Part shown: positions 35,637-43,851 of the stretch, in pieces
Position numbering within the stretch: the first letter of the stretch is position 1
How the letters are laid out: the number at the start of each line of letters is the position of its first letter
NCBI GenBank assembly: GCA_016865505.2
Contig: AP025252.1
Span: 1,240,001 to 1,304,000, forward strand
Origin: Bryobacterales bacterium F-183
GTDB taxonomy: Bacteria; Acidobacteriota; Terriglobia; Bryobacterales; Bryobacteraceae
Direction: 5' to 3'
DNA length: 64,000 bases
Translations under genes and position numbers: made by a program
The notes under the pieces: model-generated
Told to the model about the DNA's origin: nothing
The model's input: the letters and a program-made list of their open reading frames with translations, nothing else
Databases searched by the model: none

Positions 35637-37007
35637 ATGCTAGCGGCCCTTGTCTGTTCCATTGCCGTCAGTCTTCTGGCAGCTGACGACTGGTCACGCT
35701 TTCGAGGACCCAACGGCAGCGGCATCGCCACCGGAAACAGCAGCTACCCAATCGAGTTCGCGCGTGATCGCAACATGCTCTGGCGTACCCCAGTGCGCCC
35801 CGGCAAGTCCTCACCCGTACTCACAGACCGCCACCTCTTTCTCACGGCCTTCGACGACCAAACGCTCTACACGCAGTGCTTTGACCGCGCCACCGGCAAG
35901 CTCCTCTGGGAACGTGGCGAGCCACTCGCGCACAAGCTCGGCACCAACGCGCTCAATCACCCCGCCGCGATCTCGCCCGTCACCGACGGCTCCAACGTCT
36001 ACGTCTTTTTCAAGGACCTCGGCCTGCTCTCCTACACACCGGCCGGCAAGCTCCGCTGGCGCGTCCCGCTAGGTCCCTTCACCAATAGCCAAGGCCTGGG
36101 CGCAGCCCCGATCCTCGCTCGCGACATGATCATCCTGCAGGTGGATCAACTCGAGGACTCCTACCTCGCCGCCTTCGCCATCAAGGACGGCAAGCAGCGT
36201 TGGAAGGTCGCACGCGAGGAATCCGAAAGCTGGGGGACGCCCTTGCTTTGGAAGGGCGACACCATCGTCACCGTCGGCGCGAACCAGATCGGCGGACATC
36301 GCATCACCGACGGCAAGCGAGTCTTTACCTTCCCCGGCGCCAGTCCCTCGATGGTGGCAAGCCCGATCCTCGACGACGCCAACAACATCCTGTATGCGTT
36401 CGGCTACGGCTACGCCACAAGCCTCCCGTTTGAACGCCTTCTCGAACGCAGCGACAAGAACAAGGACGGCAAACTCAGCCCCGACGAATACGGTACGCTC
36501 AACGTCCTGAGGGCCGCAGGGCAGTACATGGGCAATCGCGACGGTACGGTGACCGCTCACGAGTGGGATCTTTGGAATCGCCACGTCCAAGGCCCTTCCG
36601 GGCTCATCGCGCTAGACCTCAAGCCCGCGCAACCAAAGCTGCTTTGGCGCTATGAGAAAGGCTTCGACAGCGTGATTCCGTCCCCGCTTTTGCACGCTGG
36701 CATTCTGTACTCGGTGCGCAACGGAGGCATCTTAACGGCTTTCGACGTACGCACCGGCGAGGTCACCAAGACCGCACGCATCCCAGGCGCTCTCGGAGGC
36801 TACGCGGCCTCACCCACTTTCGCCGCAGGGCATCTGTACATCTGCAGTGAAGAAGGCAAGGTCGCCGTACTCAAGCCGGGCCCGCAGTGGGACCTCGTGC
36901 AACTCAACGACCTGAAGGAAGACATCTTCGCCACACCCGCCTTCTCCCGCGGCGTGATCTTTATCCGTACTGCGGAAGCGCTCTACGCCTTCGGCCTCAA
37001 GAACTAG
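35637..37007 (+). CDS. Exported PQQ-like beta-propeller with inserted EF-hand
   Basis: The 456-residue protein has a signal peptide (MLAALVCSIAVSLLAA) and repeated propeller blades with tryptophan/glycine patterns (DDWSRFRGPNGSGIA, TGKLLWERG, AGKLRWRVPLG, KDGKQRWKV). A calcium-binding-type loop, DKNKDGKLSPDEYG (near 275-288), and a second partial loop (NRDGTVTAHEWD) interrupt the propeller. Such proteins are common in Planctomycetes and Acidobacteria as periplasmic binding or scaffold proteins. It is the last gene of the plus-strand run, 3 nt after the NTT gene. It overlaps the convergent NTT-HEAT gene by 11 bp. Confidence 0.85.
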   Translation: MLAALVCSIAVSLLAADDWSRFRGPNGSGIATGNSSYPIEFARDRNMLWRTPVRPGKSSPVLTDRHLFLTAFDDQTLYTQCFDRATGKLLWERGEPLAHKLGTNALNHPAAISPVTDGSNVYVFFKDLGLLSYTPAGKLRWRVPLGPFTNSQGLGAAPILARDMIILQVDQLEDSYLAAFAIKDGKQRWKVAREESESWGTPLLWKGDTIVTVGANQIGGHRITDGKRVFTFPGASPSMVASPILDDANNILYAFGYGYATSLPFERLLERSDKNKDGKLSPDEYGTLNVLRAAGQYMGNRDGTVTAHEWDLWNRHVQGPSGLIALDLKPAQPKLLWRYEKGFDSVIPSPLLHAGILYSVRNGGILTAFDVRTGEVTKTARIPGALGGYAASPTFAAGHLYICSEEGKVAVLKPGPQWDLVQLNDLKEDIFATPAFSRGVIFIRTAEALYAFGLKN

Positions 37008-39348
37008 CTTTCTTCACACGCAACAATCGTTCCGCGTTTGTCTCCAGCAACAGCGCCATCATTTGTTCCCGAGCCTCTTTGGTCTCCGCTTCCGGTGGTG
37101 GCGTCTCTTCCAGTACTGTCCACAACCGCTTCCGGATCTCTTCGGGAATCACACTCTCCAGATACTCCAACGCCAACCCGCGAAACATGCGATCTTCCTG
37201 GTGCAGCGCGCGGAACGCCGCCATCAATGGATCCCGCGGCAGCACCACCGCGAATAGCGAAAACACATGCTCCAGGCTGCGATTGGCGCGCTCCCGCAGG
37301 ACATCGTCCAAAAAGTCATACCCGCCGCTATCTCCGCCATCGGAATCATGCAGTACGGTCGTCTTCTGGCGTGAACTCCAAATTGCCTGATTCACGGTCA
37401 GCTCACGCTCGGCCGCCGCCATCACCGCACGATCATGAAAATCCAGATTCTCGCAGTGCCGCTTCATATACTCCAGCGCCCTGCCACACTGGTACCGGAT
37501 CTCAAATCGCGGATCGTTCAACGCATTCACCAGGCCATCGACGCTCTGTTGTGACGCAACGCGAGCCAGCAACCTTGGCAACCGCCGCCGGATCGCAAAG
37601 TCCACATCCTGATCCGTCAGCGCATCGTTAATCTGCCCGGCAATGCGCTTGCCGCCACGTTCCAGGTACTGCCGTGCTGCTGCACTCACTTCGTCCCAAG
37701 CCAACAGCCGGATCACCTGCGGCACCGCTAGCGGATCAAACGGCTCCCCATCGGTCAAAGCCGCGACCACGCGCTTCGCATTGCGGCTACGCAACTCCAA
37801 CAGTCGCTCTACAGAAGGATCCTGAATGCGCTGCTTCTCCACCACCACAACCGGCTTCGCAGCCGCAGCAACGGCAGGTACGCTCTTCGCCGCCTCCGGC
37901 GTCAGCGTATCCAGATTCTCGTTCGTCTCCGACGGATGCTTCGGCGGAGGCTCCTTCACCGCAGGCATCTGGCTGAACGACGGCAAGCCCTCAAACACAG
38001 TATTCATCAGGGACTCGTCACGTTCACTCCGATGCGTACCGCCCGTCTCCTCCGCCGCGCTGTCTTCCTCTTCGCGCGCCCGCTCCACGAGACCGCGCTC
38101 CAGAACCCCGCGGTACGACCCTTCCAACCGCAACGCCAAGGTCGCGCTGATCGTGGTCAACACCATGCCAAGACCCAATATTTCCGGCCTTGCCAATTGC
38201 GGACCCAGCCACACCATGATTTGTACGGCGCCAGCGCCAGCGGCATCGCCCAAACGGTCAAACCCCACGTCGATGATCGTTTTTACTGCGCGCTTATCGC
38301 TCGGCGGCACCGGCGTGTACAGAAACTCGTACCCGCTTCGAAACAGCGACCCTCGCAACACCACTTCAATCCCGCGCAGCAACGCGACCAGCGGGTACAC
38401 AGGCACCAGCAGCGCCACCGTGGACCCTAAGCCCACCGCTACCGGCAACGTCGCCACCGATCGCGACACACCAAGCCACTCCACAGCGGGCTTGGCCAGG
38501 AACGTCTGCAGCAGAAACGTCAGCACCTGACACGCCGTATAGAACACCGCGAAGTACCGCACCAGTCCCGGACCCTTGCCGATCGATAACGTCGCGCCCA
38601 ACTTGAACAGGTAATCGAGCAACGCAGCCGTACACGTACCCAAGAACACTAGCGCTGCCAACTGCCACAACAGCGGTGTCTGCCGGAACGCTTCCGCCGC
38701 GCTCGTCTCTTTACCGCGCGGACGCAGCCTTCTCTTCTGGCTGGTCGGCAGCGGCTTCAGCCGCCACGCGATGCCCGCGCAGACCACATGGAACCCGCCC
38801 AGCACCACCAGCATGTAATCGCCCAGCGACCATGCCACCAGACGCTCCGCCAGCAGACCCCCTGCGATCCCCCCCGCCGTACCGAACCCCGCGATGCGCC
38901 CGAACCGCTTCTTGGCCTCGCGCAGGTCGAACACCTCGCTCAACAACAGCCAGAAGCCGGACAGCAGAATCGCGCCCAGCCCGACCACATGCAGATAGAT
39001 CGCAACCGCCACAGGACGCGGCAGTACCGGCGCCAGCATCCACTCCACGACATGCAGAAGTCCGCTGACAGCAAAGGATATGGGGATTGTCCGCGCAGGA
39101 CCAAAACGCTCGTTCCCGCGCGAAAACACAATCGCCAGCAAAAAGCTCAGCAGCGCCGCGGAGACCACCATCTTGGGCAGGTCCGAAGGATCGAACTGCT
39201 GCAGAAAGAAGCCGTCGCGCGCCGCCTTCGACGCCACCTGATGCGCGATCATCGTGAAGGACCCGGCCATCGCCAGGCCCATCACTGCTTGTGGATCGTG
39301 ATTGTCTCGTTTGTTGTTTGCTGTTACAGCGCCGCCGGCCACTGGCAA
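36997..39348 (-). CDS. NTT-like membrane carrier fused to HEAT-repeat domain
   Basis: The 783-residue protein has two parts. Residues ~20-430 form about 12 membrane helices with the NTT/MFS-like VASKAARDGFFLQQFDPSDLPKM, REAKKRFGRIAGFGTAGGIAGG and PVPPSDKRAVKTIIDVGFDRLGDAAG. After a low-complexity linker (~430-520), the C-terminal ~260 residues are helical HEAT-like repeats (VPQVIRLLAWDEVSAAARQYLE, FEIRYQCGRALEYM, MFRGLALEYLESVIP). The TTG start at 39348 directly abuts the stop of the Ser/Thr kinase gene; GTG 39342 is an alternative. Precedent for NTT-HEAT fusions exists in the literature as I remember it. The HEAT part probably senses or docks a partner, perhaps the kinase. Confidence 0.78.
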   Translation of the reverse strand: MPVAGGAVTANNKRDNHDPQAVMGLAMAGSFTMIAHQVASKAARDGFFLQQFDPSDLPKMVVSAALLSFLLAIVFSRGNERFGPARTIPISFAVSGLLHVVEWMLAPVLPRPVAVAIYLHVVGLGAILLSGFWLLLSEVFDLREAKKRFGRIAGFGTAGGIAGGLLAERLVAWSLGDYMLVVLGGFHVVCAGIAWRLKPLPTSQKRRLRPRGKETSAAEAFRQTPLLWQLAALVFLGTCTAALLDYLFKLGATLSIGKGPGLVRYFAVFYTACQVLTFLLQTFLAKPAVEWLGVSRSVATLPVAVGLGSTVALLVPVYPLVALLRGIEVVLRGSLFRSGYEFLYTPVPPSDKRAVKTIIDVGFDRLGDAAGAGAVQIMVWLGPQLARPEILGLGMVLTTISATLALRLEGSYRGVLERGLVERAREEEDSAAEETGGTHRSERDESLMNTVFEGLPSFSQMPAVKEPPPKHPSETNENLDTLTPEAAKSVPAVAAAAKPVVVVEKQRIQDPSVERLLELRSRNAKRVVAALTDGEPFDPLAVPQVIRLLAWDEVSAAARQYLERGGKRIAGQINDALTDQDVDFAIRRRLPRLLARVASQQSVDGLVNALNDPRFEIRYQCGRALEYMKRHCENLDFHDRAVMAAAERELTVNQAIWSSRQKTTVLHDSDGGDSGGYDFLDDVLRERANRSLEHVFSLFAVVLPRDPLMAAFRALHQEDRMFRGLALEYLESVIPEEIRKRLWTVLEETPPPEAETKEAREQMMALLLETNAERLLRVKKASS

Positions 39349-40998
39349 CTAGGCTCTCATAATCTCCAGGCGCGACGCCGTCTCTTCCGTACCCTGCGGT
39401 ACGCGAGGATCGTCACCGGCCCCTTCGAGAGTATCGGGCACACTCGGATTCGGGATGTTCGTCTCCCACCACTGCGCGGCCATGTCGCGGCAGAAGGTCG
39501 GTACGTCGTCCAACCGTTCTAGCTTGCGCGCCAGATCTTGCGCCGATTTTGGACGCTTCTCCGGATCCTTATCCAGACACTGCAGAATCACCCGCTCCAA
39601 CCCAGCCGGAACTGGCAATTCCGTACGCTCATTCATCGGCACCGGGCTCTTTTGTACGTGCGCCAAAGCCATTGCCGTAGGTGTCGCCTCGGGGAACACC
39701 AAGCCACCCGTCAGCATGAAGTACGCCACGCACCCCAGGCTATAAATATCGGTACGGCCGTCCACCTTCGCGCCACCCAGCGCCACTTCCGGTGCCATAT
39801 ACGCCGGCGTACCAGTGGCCGAACCATCCATCGTCATCATGGATTCGTCCTGGCCGAGCTTGGTCTTTACCAGCCCAAAGTCCAAAACCTTGGCAAAGTC
39901 ATGCTGCCAGCCCAGCTTCGACAAAAAGATGTTGCGAGGCTTGATGTCGCGATGCACCATGCCCAACCGGTGGGCTTCCTCCAGGGACTCGCAGATCTGG
40001 ATCAGAATATTGCGCACCCGCCCCGGATGCATCGGCCCATGGCGATCCACTAGCGTCTGCAGGTCGATTCCTTCCAGCAGTTCCATCACGTAATAGAACA
40101 TGTTGTCGGACGTGACGCCAAAGTCGTACAGCGCAACCGTATGCGGATTGCGCAACGCCGCCGTCGCCCGGGCCTCACGCTCAAAGCGCTTGCGAATCAC
40201 CGCCTCATTCCGCATTGTTTGACCGGAAAGCAGTTCCGGACGGATCAGCTTCACCGCCGCCGGACGCGCCAGCATTTTGTGGTTCGCCAGCCAGACCTCA
40301 CCCATGCCGCCCTGCGCGATCACGCGATCGAGCGCATAGCTGCCCAGGTCTTCCGCCTTCTGGGACTGAATCTGCATCGTGTACATCCGGCGATTCAGGT
40401 AGTTGGTCAGCACCACCGACAACACCATGGGAATCATCCACATCGCGAAGCGGTTCCAACCGATAAAGTCATGCCCAAAGACGAGGATGGACGCGTAGTA
40501 CCCGGCAGGCCACATCAAGCCAGTCAGGATTCCGGTCACAAGGTTCAGCGCCGGAGTATTCGGAATCAGCATCCCGCACACCACCAACCAAAGGGTGGTG
40601 CCGGAAATGCCAACCACGGGCACGGCAGAGCTGGAGACCAGCGAACACTCGGCGAGGCTGATGGCAAAGCCGATCAGCACCTGAAATCCACTGCCCAAAT
40701 AGAGGATGGTTTGTTTGGAAAACCAGCCAGCAGCCTGCACGCCGGCAAATGCAAAAGACAGCAATACGATCGACAGCGCCATCAGACGGGTCACCGGATG
40801 TTGCTGCATATACGCCGCTTCCGGCTGCAGGAACCCGTCGGCAACAAAGTACGCGACGCAGAACACCGCACTGATCATCGCCACCATGCAAAGGCGCACG
40901 ACGGCTTTTTCCAATAGCTTGGGCGGCAAAGCAAACCCGCTAGGTTTTGCCAGATCGCCAGTATTTGTGGACGGACCTCTCGCTAATTGTTTCGGCAT
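39349..40998 (-). CDS. Membrane Ser/Thr protein kinase with N-terminal multi-helix domain
   Basis: The 549-residue protein has about six N-terminal membrane helices (residues ~30-200), then a complete PknB-type kinase. Motifs are the glycine loop VIAQGGMGEVW, AAVKLIRPE with the ATP lysine, catalytic MVHRDIKPRNIFL, metal-binding DFGLVK and GTPAYMAPE. The kinase is C-terminal, so it faces the cytoplasm while the membrane part may sense. The stop codon abuts the NTT-HEAT start, implying strict co-expression. Phosphorylation of the NTT-HEAT protein is an attractive but untested idea. Most bacterial PknB-type kinases instead have the kinase first and the membrane helix after it. Confidence 0.92.
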   Translation of the reverse strand: MPKQLARGPSTNTGDLAKPSGFALPPKLLEKAVVRLCMVAMISAVFCVAYFVADGFLQPEAAYMQQHPVTRLMALSIVLLSFAFAGVQAAGWFSKQTILYLGSGFQVLIGFAISLAECSLVSSSAVPVVGISGTTLWLVVCGMLIPNTPALNLVTGILTGLMWPAGYYASILVFGHDFIGWNRFAMWMIPMVLSVVLTNYLNRRMYTMQIQSQKAEDLGSYALDRVIAQGGMGEVWLANHKMLARPAAVKLIRPELLSGQTMRNEAVIRKRFEREARATAALRNPHTVALYDFGVTSDNMFYYVMELLEGIDLQTLVDRHGPMHPGRVRNILIQICESLEEAHRLGMVHRDIKPRNIFLSKLGWQHDFAKVLDFGLVKTKLGQDESMMTMDGSATGTPAYMAPEVALGGAKVDGRTDIYSLGCVAYFMLTGGLVFPEATPTAMALAHVQKSPVPMNERTELPVPAGLERVILQCLDKDPEKRPKSAQDLARKLERLDDVPTFCRDMAAQWWETNIPNPSVPDTLEGAGDDPRVPQGTEETASRLEIMRA

Positions 40999-41030
40999 TC
41001 GACGTCGACTCCCAGAAAGCTTTACTGCTT

Positions 41031-41060
41031 CTTATAGATAAAGCGGAACCGGGAAACGAT
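41031..41060 (-). promoter_or_regulatory. Weak promoter candidate for the membrane kinase
   Basis: On the minus strand TATAAG (41036-41031) lies about 30 nt before the kinase ATG. The upstream hexamer near 41059-41054 (TCGTTT) is a poor -35. A separate 7-bp hairpin, CTGAGGA / TCCTCAG, at 41096-41116 lies 40 nt after the UPF0182 stop but has no T-tract. Confidence 0.35.
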
Positions 41061-41154
41061 TCAGTCACCTAGAAGAAGGATTCTTTTTGCACAGCCTGAG
41101 GATACTCTGTCCTCAGCCTAAAGATAGCGCAAGAAAATCCCGGCGTCGCCCCCG

Positions 41155-43764
41155 CTATCGCTTCCGAATCTCGGACTCCAACGCGTCCAACTCAATCCGC
41201 AGCCGCCGCAACCGTTCCAGGATGCGCGTATTCACATCCTCCTGCGGAGCGACAGCCGGCTTCCCTTCCGTCGTACCACCCGCCGACTCAGGCTCTGTCC
41301 GCATCTGCGGCGCAGGACCCCCTGCCAGCACTTCCAGCGCCCTCTCGTACGTATCCTCGTACACGATGCGCCCGCCCATCGCCAGCACTACCTTCTTCAA
41401 CTGCGGCATCCGCGCATTCGCCGCCTGCAGATAAATCGGCTTCACATACAGGAACGTATCGTCCACCGGCAGCACCAAGGTCTGCCCGCGCAACACTTGC
41501 GACCCCTGCTGGTTCCACAAGTTCAGGTCCTTCGATATCGTTTGATCCTGATCGATCCGCGCCTCCAACTGCATCGGACCAAGGAGCACTTCCTGCTTCG
41601 GCATCTGCAGGAACACGATCTCGCCATAGTGCGCCGGATCGTTCCGCGCCGCCATGTACCCGATCAGGTTGTCCTTCCCGCGCGGCGAAAACGGCAGTAC
41701 TAACAAAAACTCCGCCTGCGTCTCCCCCGGCAACGCCGCTAACACGAACGTCGGCTCCATTGCCTGCGCCCCAGCGCCTTGCTTCTGGACGTACCGCGCG
41801 CGATCCCACAAGTCCGCTTTGTTGTAAAACGCCTCAGGGTCCCGCATATGGTACGTGCGGTAAATAAACGCCTGTGCCTCGAACATCTTCTCGCCGAACC
41901 GCAAATGCTCGCGGATCTCCTGCGGCATCTGCGACCCTTCCCGGAACAGCTTCGGAAACAGATTCTGGTACGACCGCACCACCGGGTCTGTCGGATCCAC
42001 GATGTAGATGTTCGTCTCGCCATCGTAAGCATCCACCGTCGCCTTCACCGAATTGCGGATGTAGTTGTAGGACCGGAATCGCCCCTCCGACACATACTGC
42101 GAATACGGATGCGCGTCCGAAGTCAGGTACCCGTCCACGATCCACACCAGCCGTCCCTCTTTCGTCATCACCAGGTACGGATCCTGATCCCAATCCACGA
42201 ATCCGGCCAACGTCTCCAACCGGTCATCCACATTGCGATGGATCAGCATCCGGCTATCGCCAGTCAGGTAACTCGTCAGCACGATGTTCGGATTGCCGTA
42301 CGCCGCAGCGGCCAGCAAACGCATGCCGAACCCGCTCACCGGGATGCCGCGATTGCCCTGGTACTTCGTATGCACGTTGTCCGAACCCGACGGGTAATCA
42401 AACTCCTGCTGCGCCGTACGCACAAACACCGGCTCATGCGTGATCTCGCCGTAGTACAGCTCCGGCCGCGTCAGCTTCAGCGACGGCGTACTCACCTCCG
42501 GCGGCGCATCCTGGACGTACAACTGCGGCAGCCCGTTATTGTTGATCTTGTTCGAATCCGCCAGCACCAGGCCGTACCCGTGCGTGTACACAAAGTTCGG
42601 ATTCACCCACTGGTTCCGCGCATCGCCCAACTGCTCAATGTCCAACTCGCGCGGCGCCACCATCACCTGCCGCACCATGCCGTTGATGTTGTACCGGTCG
42701 ACGTCGATATCCCGGTACGTATACGGGCGCAACGGCTGCACCTGGCTTACTGTGTCGCGAAACGCCTGCCAATCCCATAGCCGTACGTTCTCGAGGACCT
42801 GCCGGTGCTTCGCAAAATCGATCTTCGCGTCCGCCTTCGCCGCAAAACTGATCTCGCGCGTACCCTTGTCTAACCCGTATGCCGAAAGCGTCGCCGCAAT
42901 GTGACGTTCAATGTACGGCTTCTCGAGCGAAATCTCATTCGGCTTCACATACGCGGCAGCCACCGCGCCCGGCACCACCACACGCAGGATCGCCGCCACG
43001 ATAGGACCCGGCAACGCCAGCCAGTACCGTCCCATCGCGACAAACACCCCGCTCGCCACCAGCGCCATGATGGACACCCACTGCAAAGGCAGCCGGATCT
43101 TCTCGTCCACATAATCCGCGCCGGTCAAAAAACCGTGCTGCGACGTCAGCAGTTCGTACCGGCCAAAGTACAGCCGCACGGCCCAAAAAATCAGCAGCGC
43201 CGCGCCCAAAAAGCGCAGAGGCTTGGTCACTTCGATCCGAATCTGTTTGTCGCCAAACGGAATTGAGGACACAAAGTAGATCACCGTCCCCAAAAACGTC
43301 AACAACATCAGCCCATTGATGCTTTGTATATAAAAGGGCAGGTCGAACAGGTAGTACGACAGCGGCTCCCCAAACAAAGGATCGCGCCAGGATGACGCAC
43401 TCGCCGTAGAATGCCCGCCAAAGTACTGCACAATCGTCCACGGGCTCACCGTCGCCGCGCCGATCACCAGACTGAATACCGCAATCAGGACATTCGCCGC
43501 GCTGTAGTTCGGCGGGTCGACATCAATAATCTCCGCCATGGACCGCGCCCGCCTGCGTCCCAACAAAAATGCCGTACGAAAGATGAAGAACGCCAACACC
43601 GCCGCGGCCAACCGTGGTGCATACCGGTATAGCGCCATGCTGTACCACGTATCCAATTGCCCCATCTCGTTCCACCAAGCGTAGTCGATAATCGCCGATG
43701 CGGAAAAGGTCAGCAAAAAGAAGCCAACCACCAGAGCGCCGAGTATCCAACGGAGTTGAGTCAT
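41155..43764 (-). CDS. UPF0182 family membrane protein
   Basis: The 869-residue protein matches the UPF0182 (COG1615) layout. Seven N-terminal membrane helices (residues 1-270) include ALYRYAPRLAAAVLAFFIF. A large extracytoplasmic domain follows with YTYRDIDVDRYNINGM, FVYTHGYGLVLA, LYYGEI, WIVDGYLTSDAHPYSQ and AYDGETNIYIVDPTDPV. An acidic, coiled C-terminus (DVNTRILERLRRLRIELDALESEI) ends the protein. The family is widespread in actinobacteria and cyanobacteria with unknown function. It lies 156 nt upstream of the kinase on the same strand and may or may not belong to that unit. Confidence 0.92.
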   Translation of the reverse strand: MTQLRWILGALVVGFFLLTFSASAIIDYAWWNEMGQLDTWYSMALYRYAPRLAAAVLAFFIFRTAFLLGRRRARSMAEIIDVDPPNYSAANVLIAVFSLVIGAATVSPWTIVQYFGGHSTASASSWRDPLFGEPLSYYLFDLPFYIQSINGLMLLTFLGTVIYFVSSIPFGDKQIRIEVTKPLRFLGAALLIFWAVRLYFGRYELLTSQHGFLTGADYVDEKIRLPLQWVSIMALVASGVFVAMGRYWLALPGPIVAAILRVVVPGAVAAAYVKPNEISLEKPYIERHIAATLSAYGLDKGTREISFAAKADAKIDFAKHRQVLENVRLWDWQAFRDTVSQVQPLRPYTYRDIDVDRYNINGMVRQVMVAPRELDIEQLGDARNQWVNPNFVYTHGYGLVLADSNKINNNGLPQLYVQDAPPEVSTPSLKLTRPELYYGEITHEPVFVRTAQQEFDYPSGSDNVHTKYQGNRGIPVSGFGMRLLAAAAYGNPNIVLTSYLTGDSRMLIHRNVDDRLETLAGFVDWDQDPYLVMTKEGRLVWIVDGYLTSDAHPYSQYVSEGRFRSYNYIRNSVKATVDAYDGETNIYIVDPTDPVVRSYQNLFPKLFREGSQMPQEIREHLRFGEKMFEAQAFIYRTYHMRDPEAFYNKADLWDRARYVQKQGAGAQAMEPTFVLAALPGETQAEFLLVLPFSPRGKDNLIGYMAARNDPAHYGEIVFLQMPKQEVLLGPMQLEARIDQDQTISKDLNLWNQQGSQVLRGQTLVLPVDDTFLYVKPIYLQAANARMPQLKKVVLAMGGRIVYEDTYERALEVLAGGPAPQMRTEPESAGGTTEGKPAVAPQEDVNTRILERLRRLRIELDALESEIRKR

Positions 43765-43851
43765 CGCCCCCAGTGTAACGGCTCCCGCAATTACATCCCA
43801 CCAATAAAGCCGCGGCTAACCAAAAGATAGTCCGTTCGTTATCCAGTCAGC

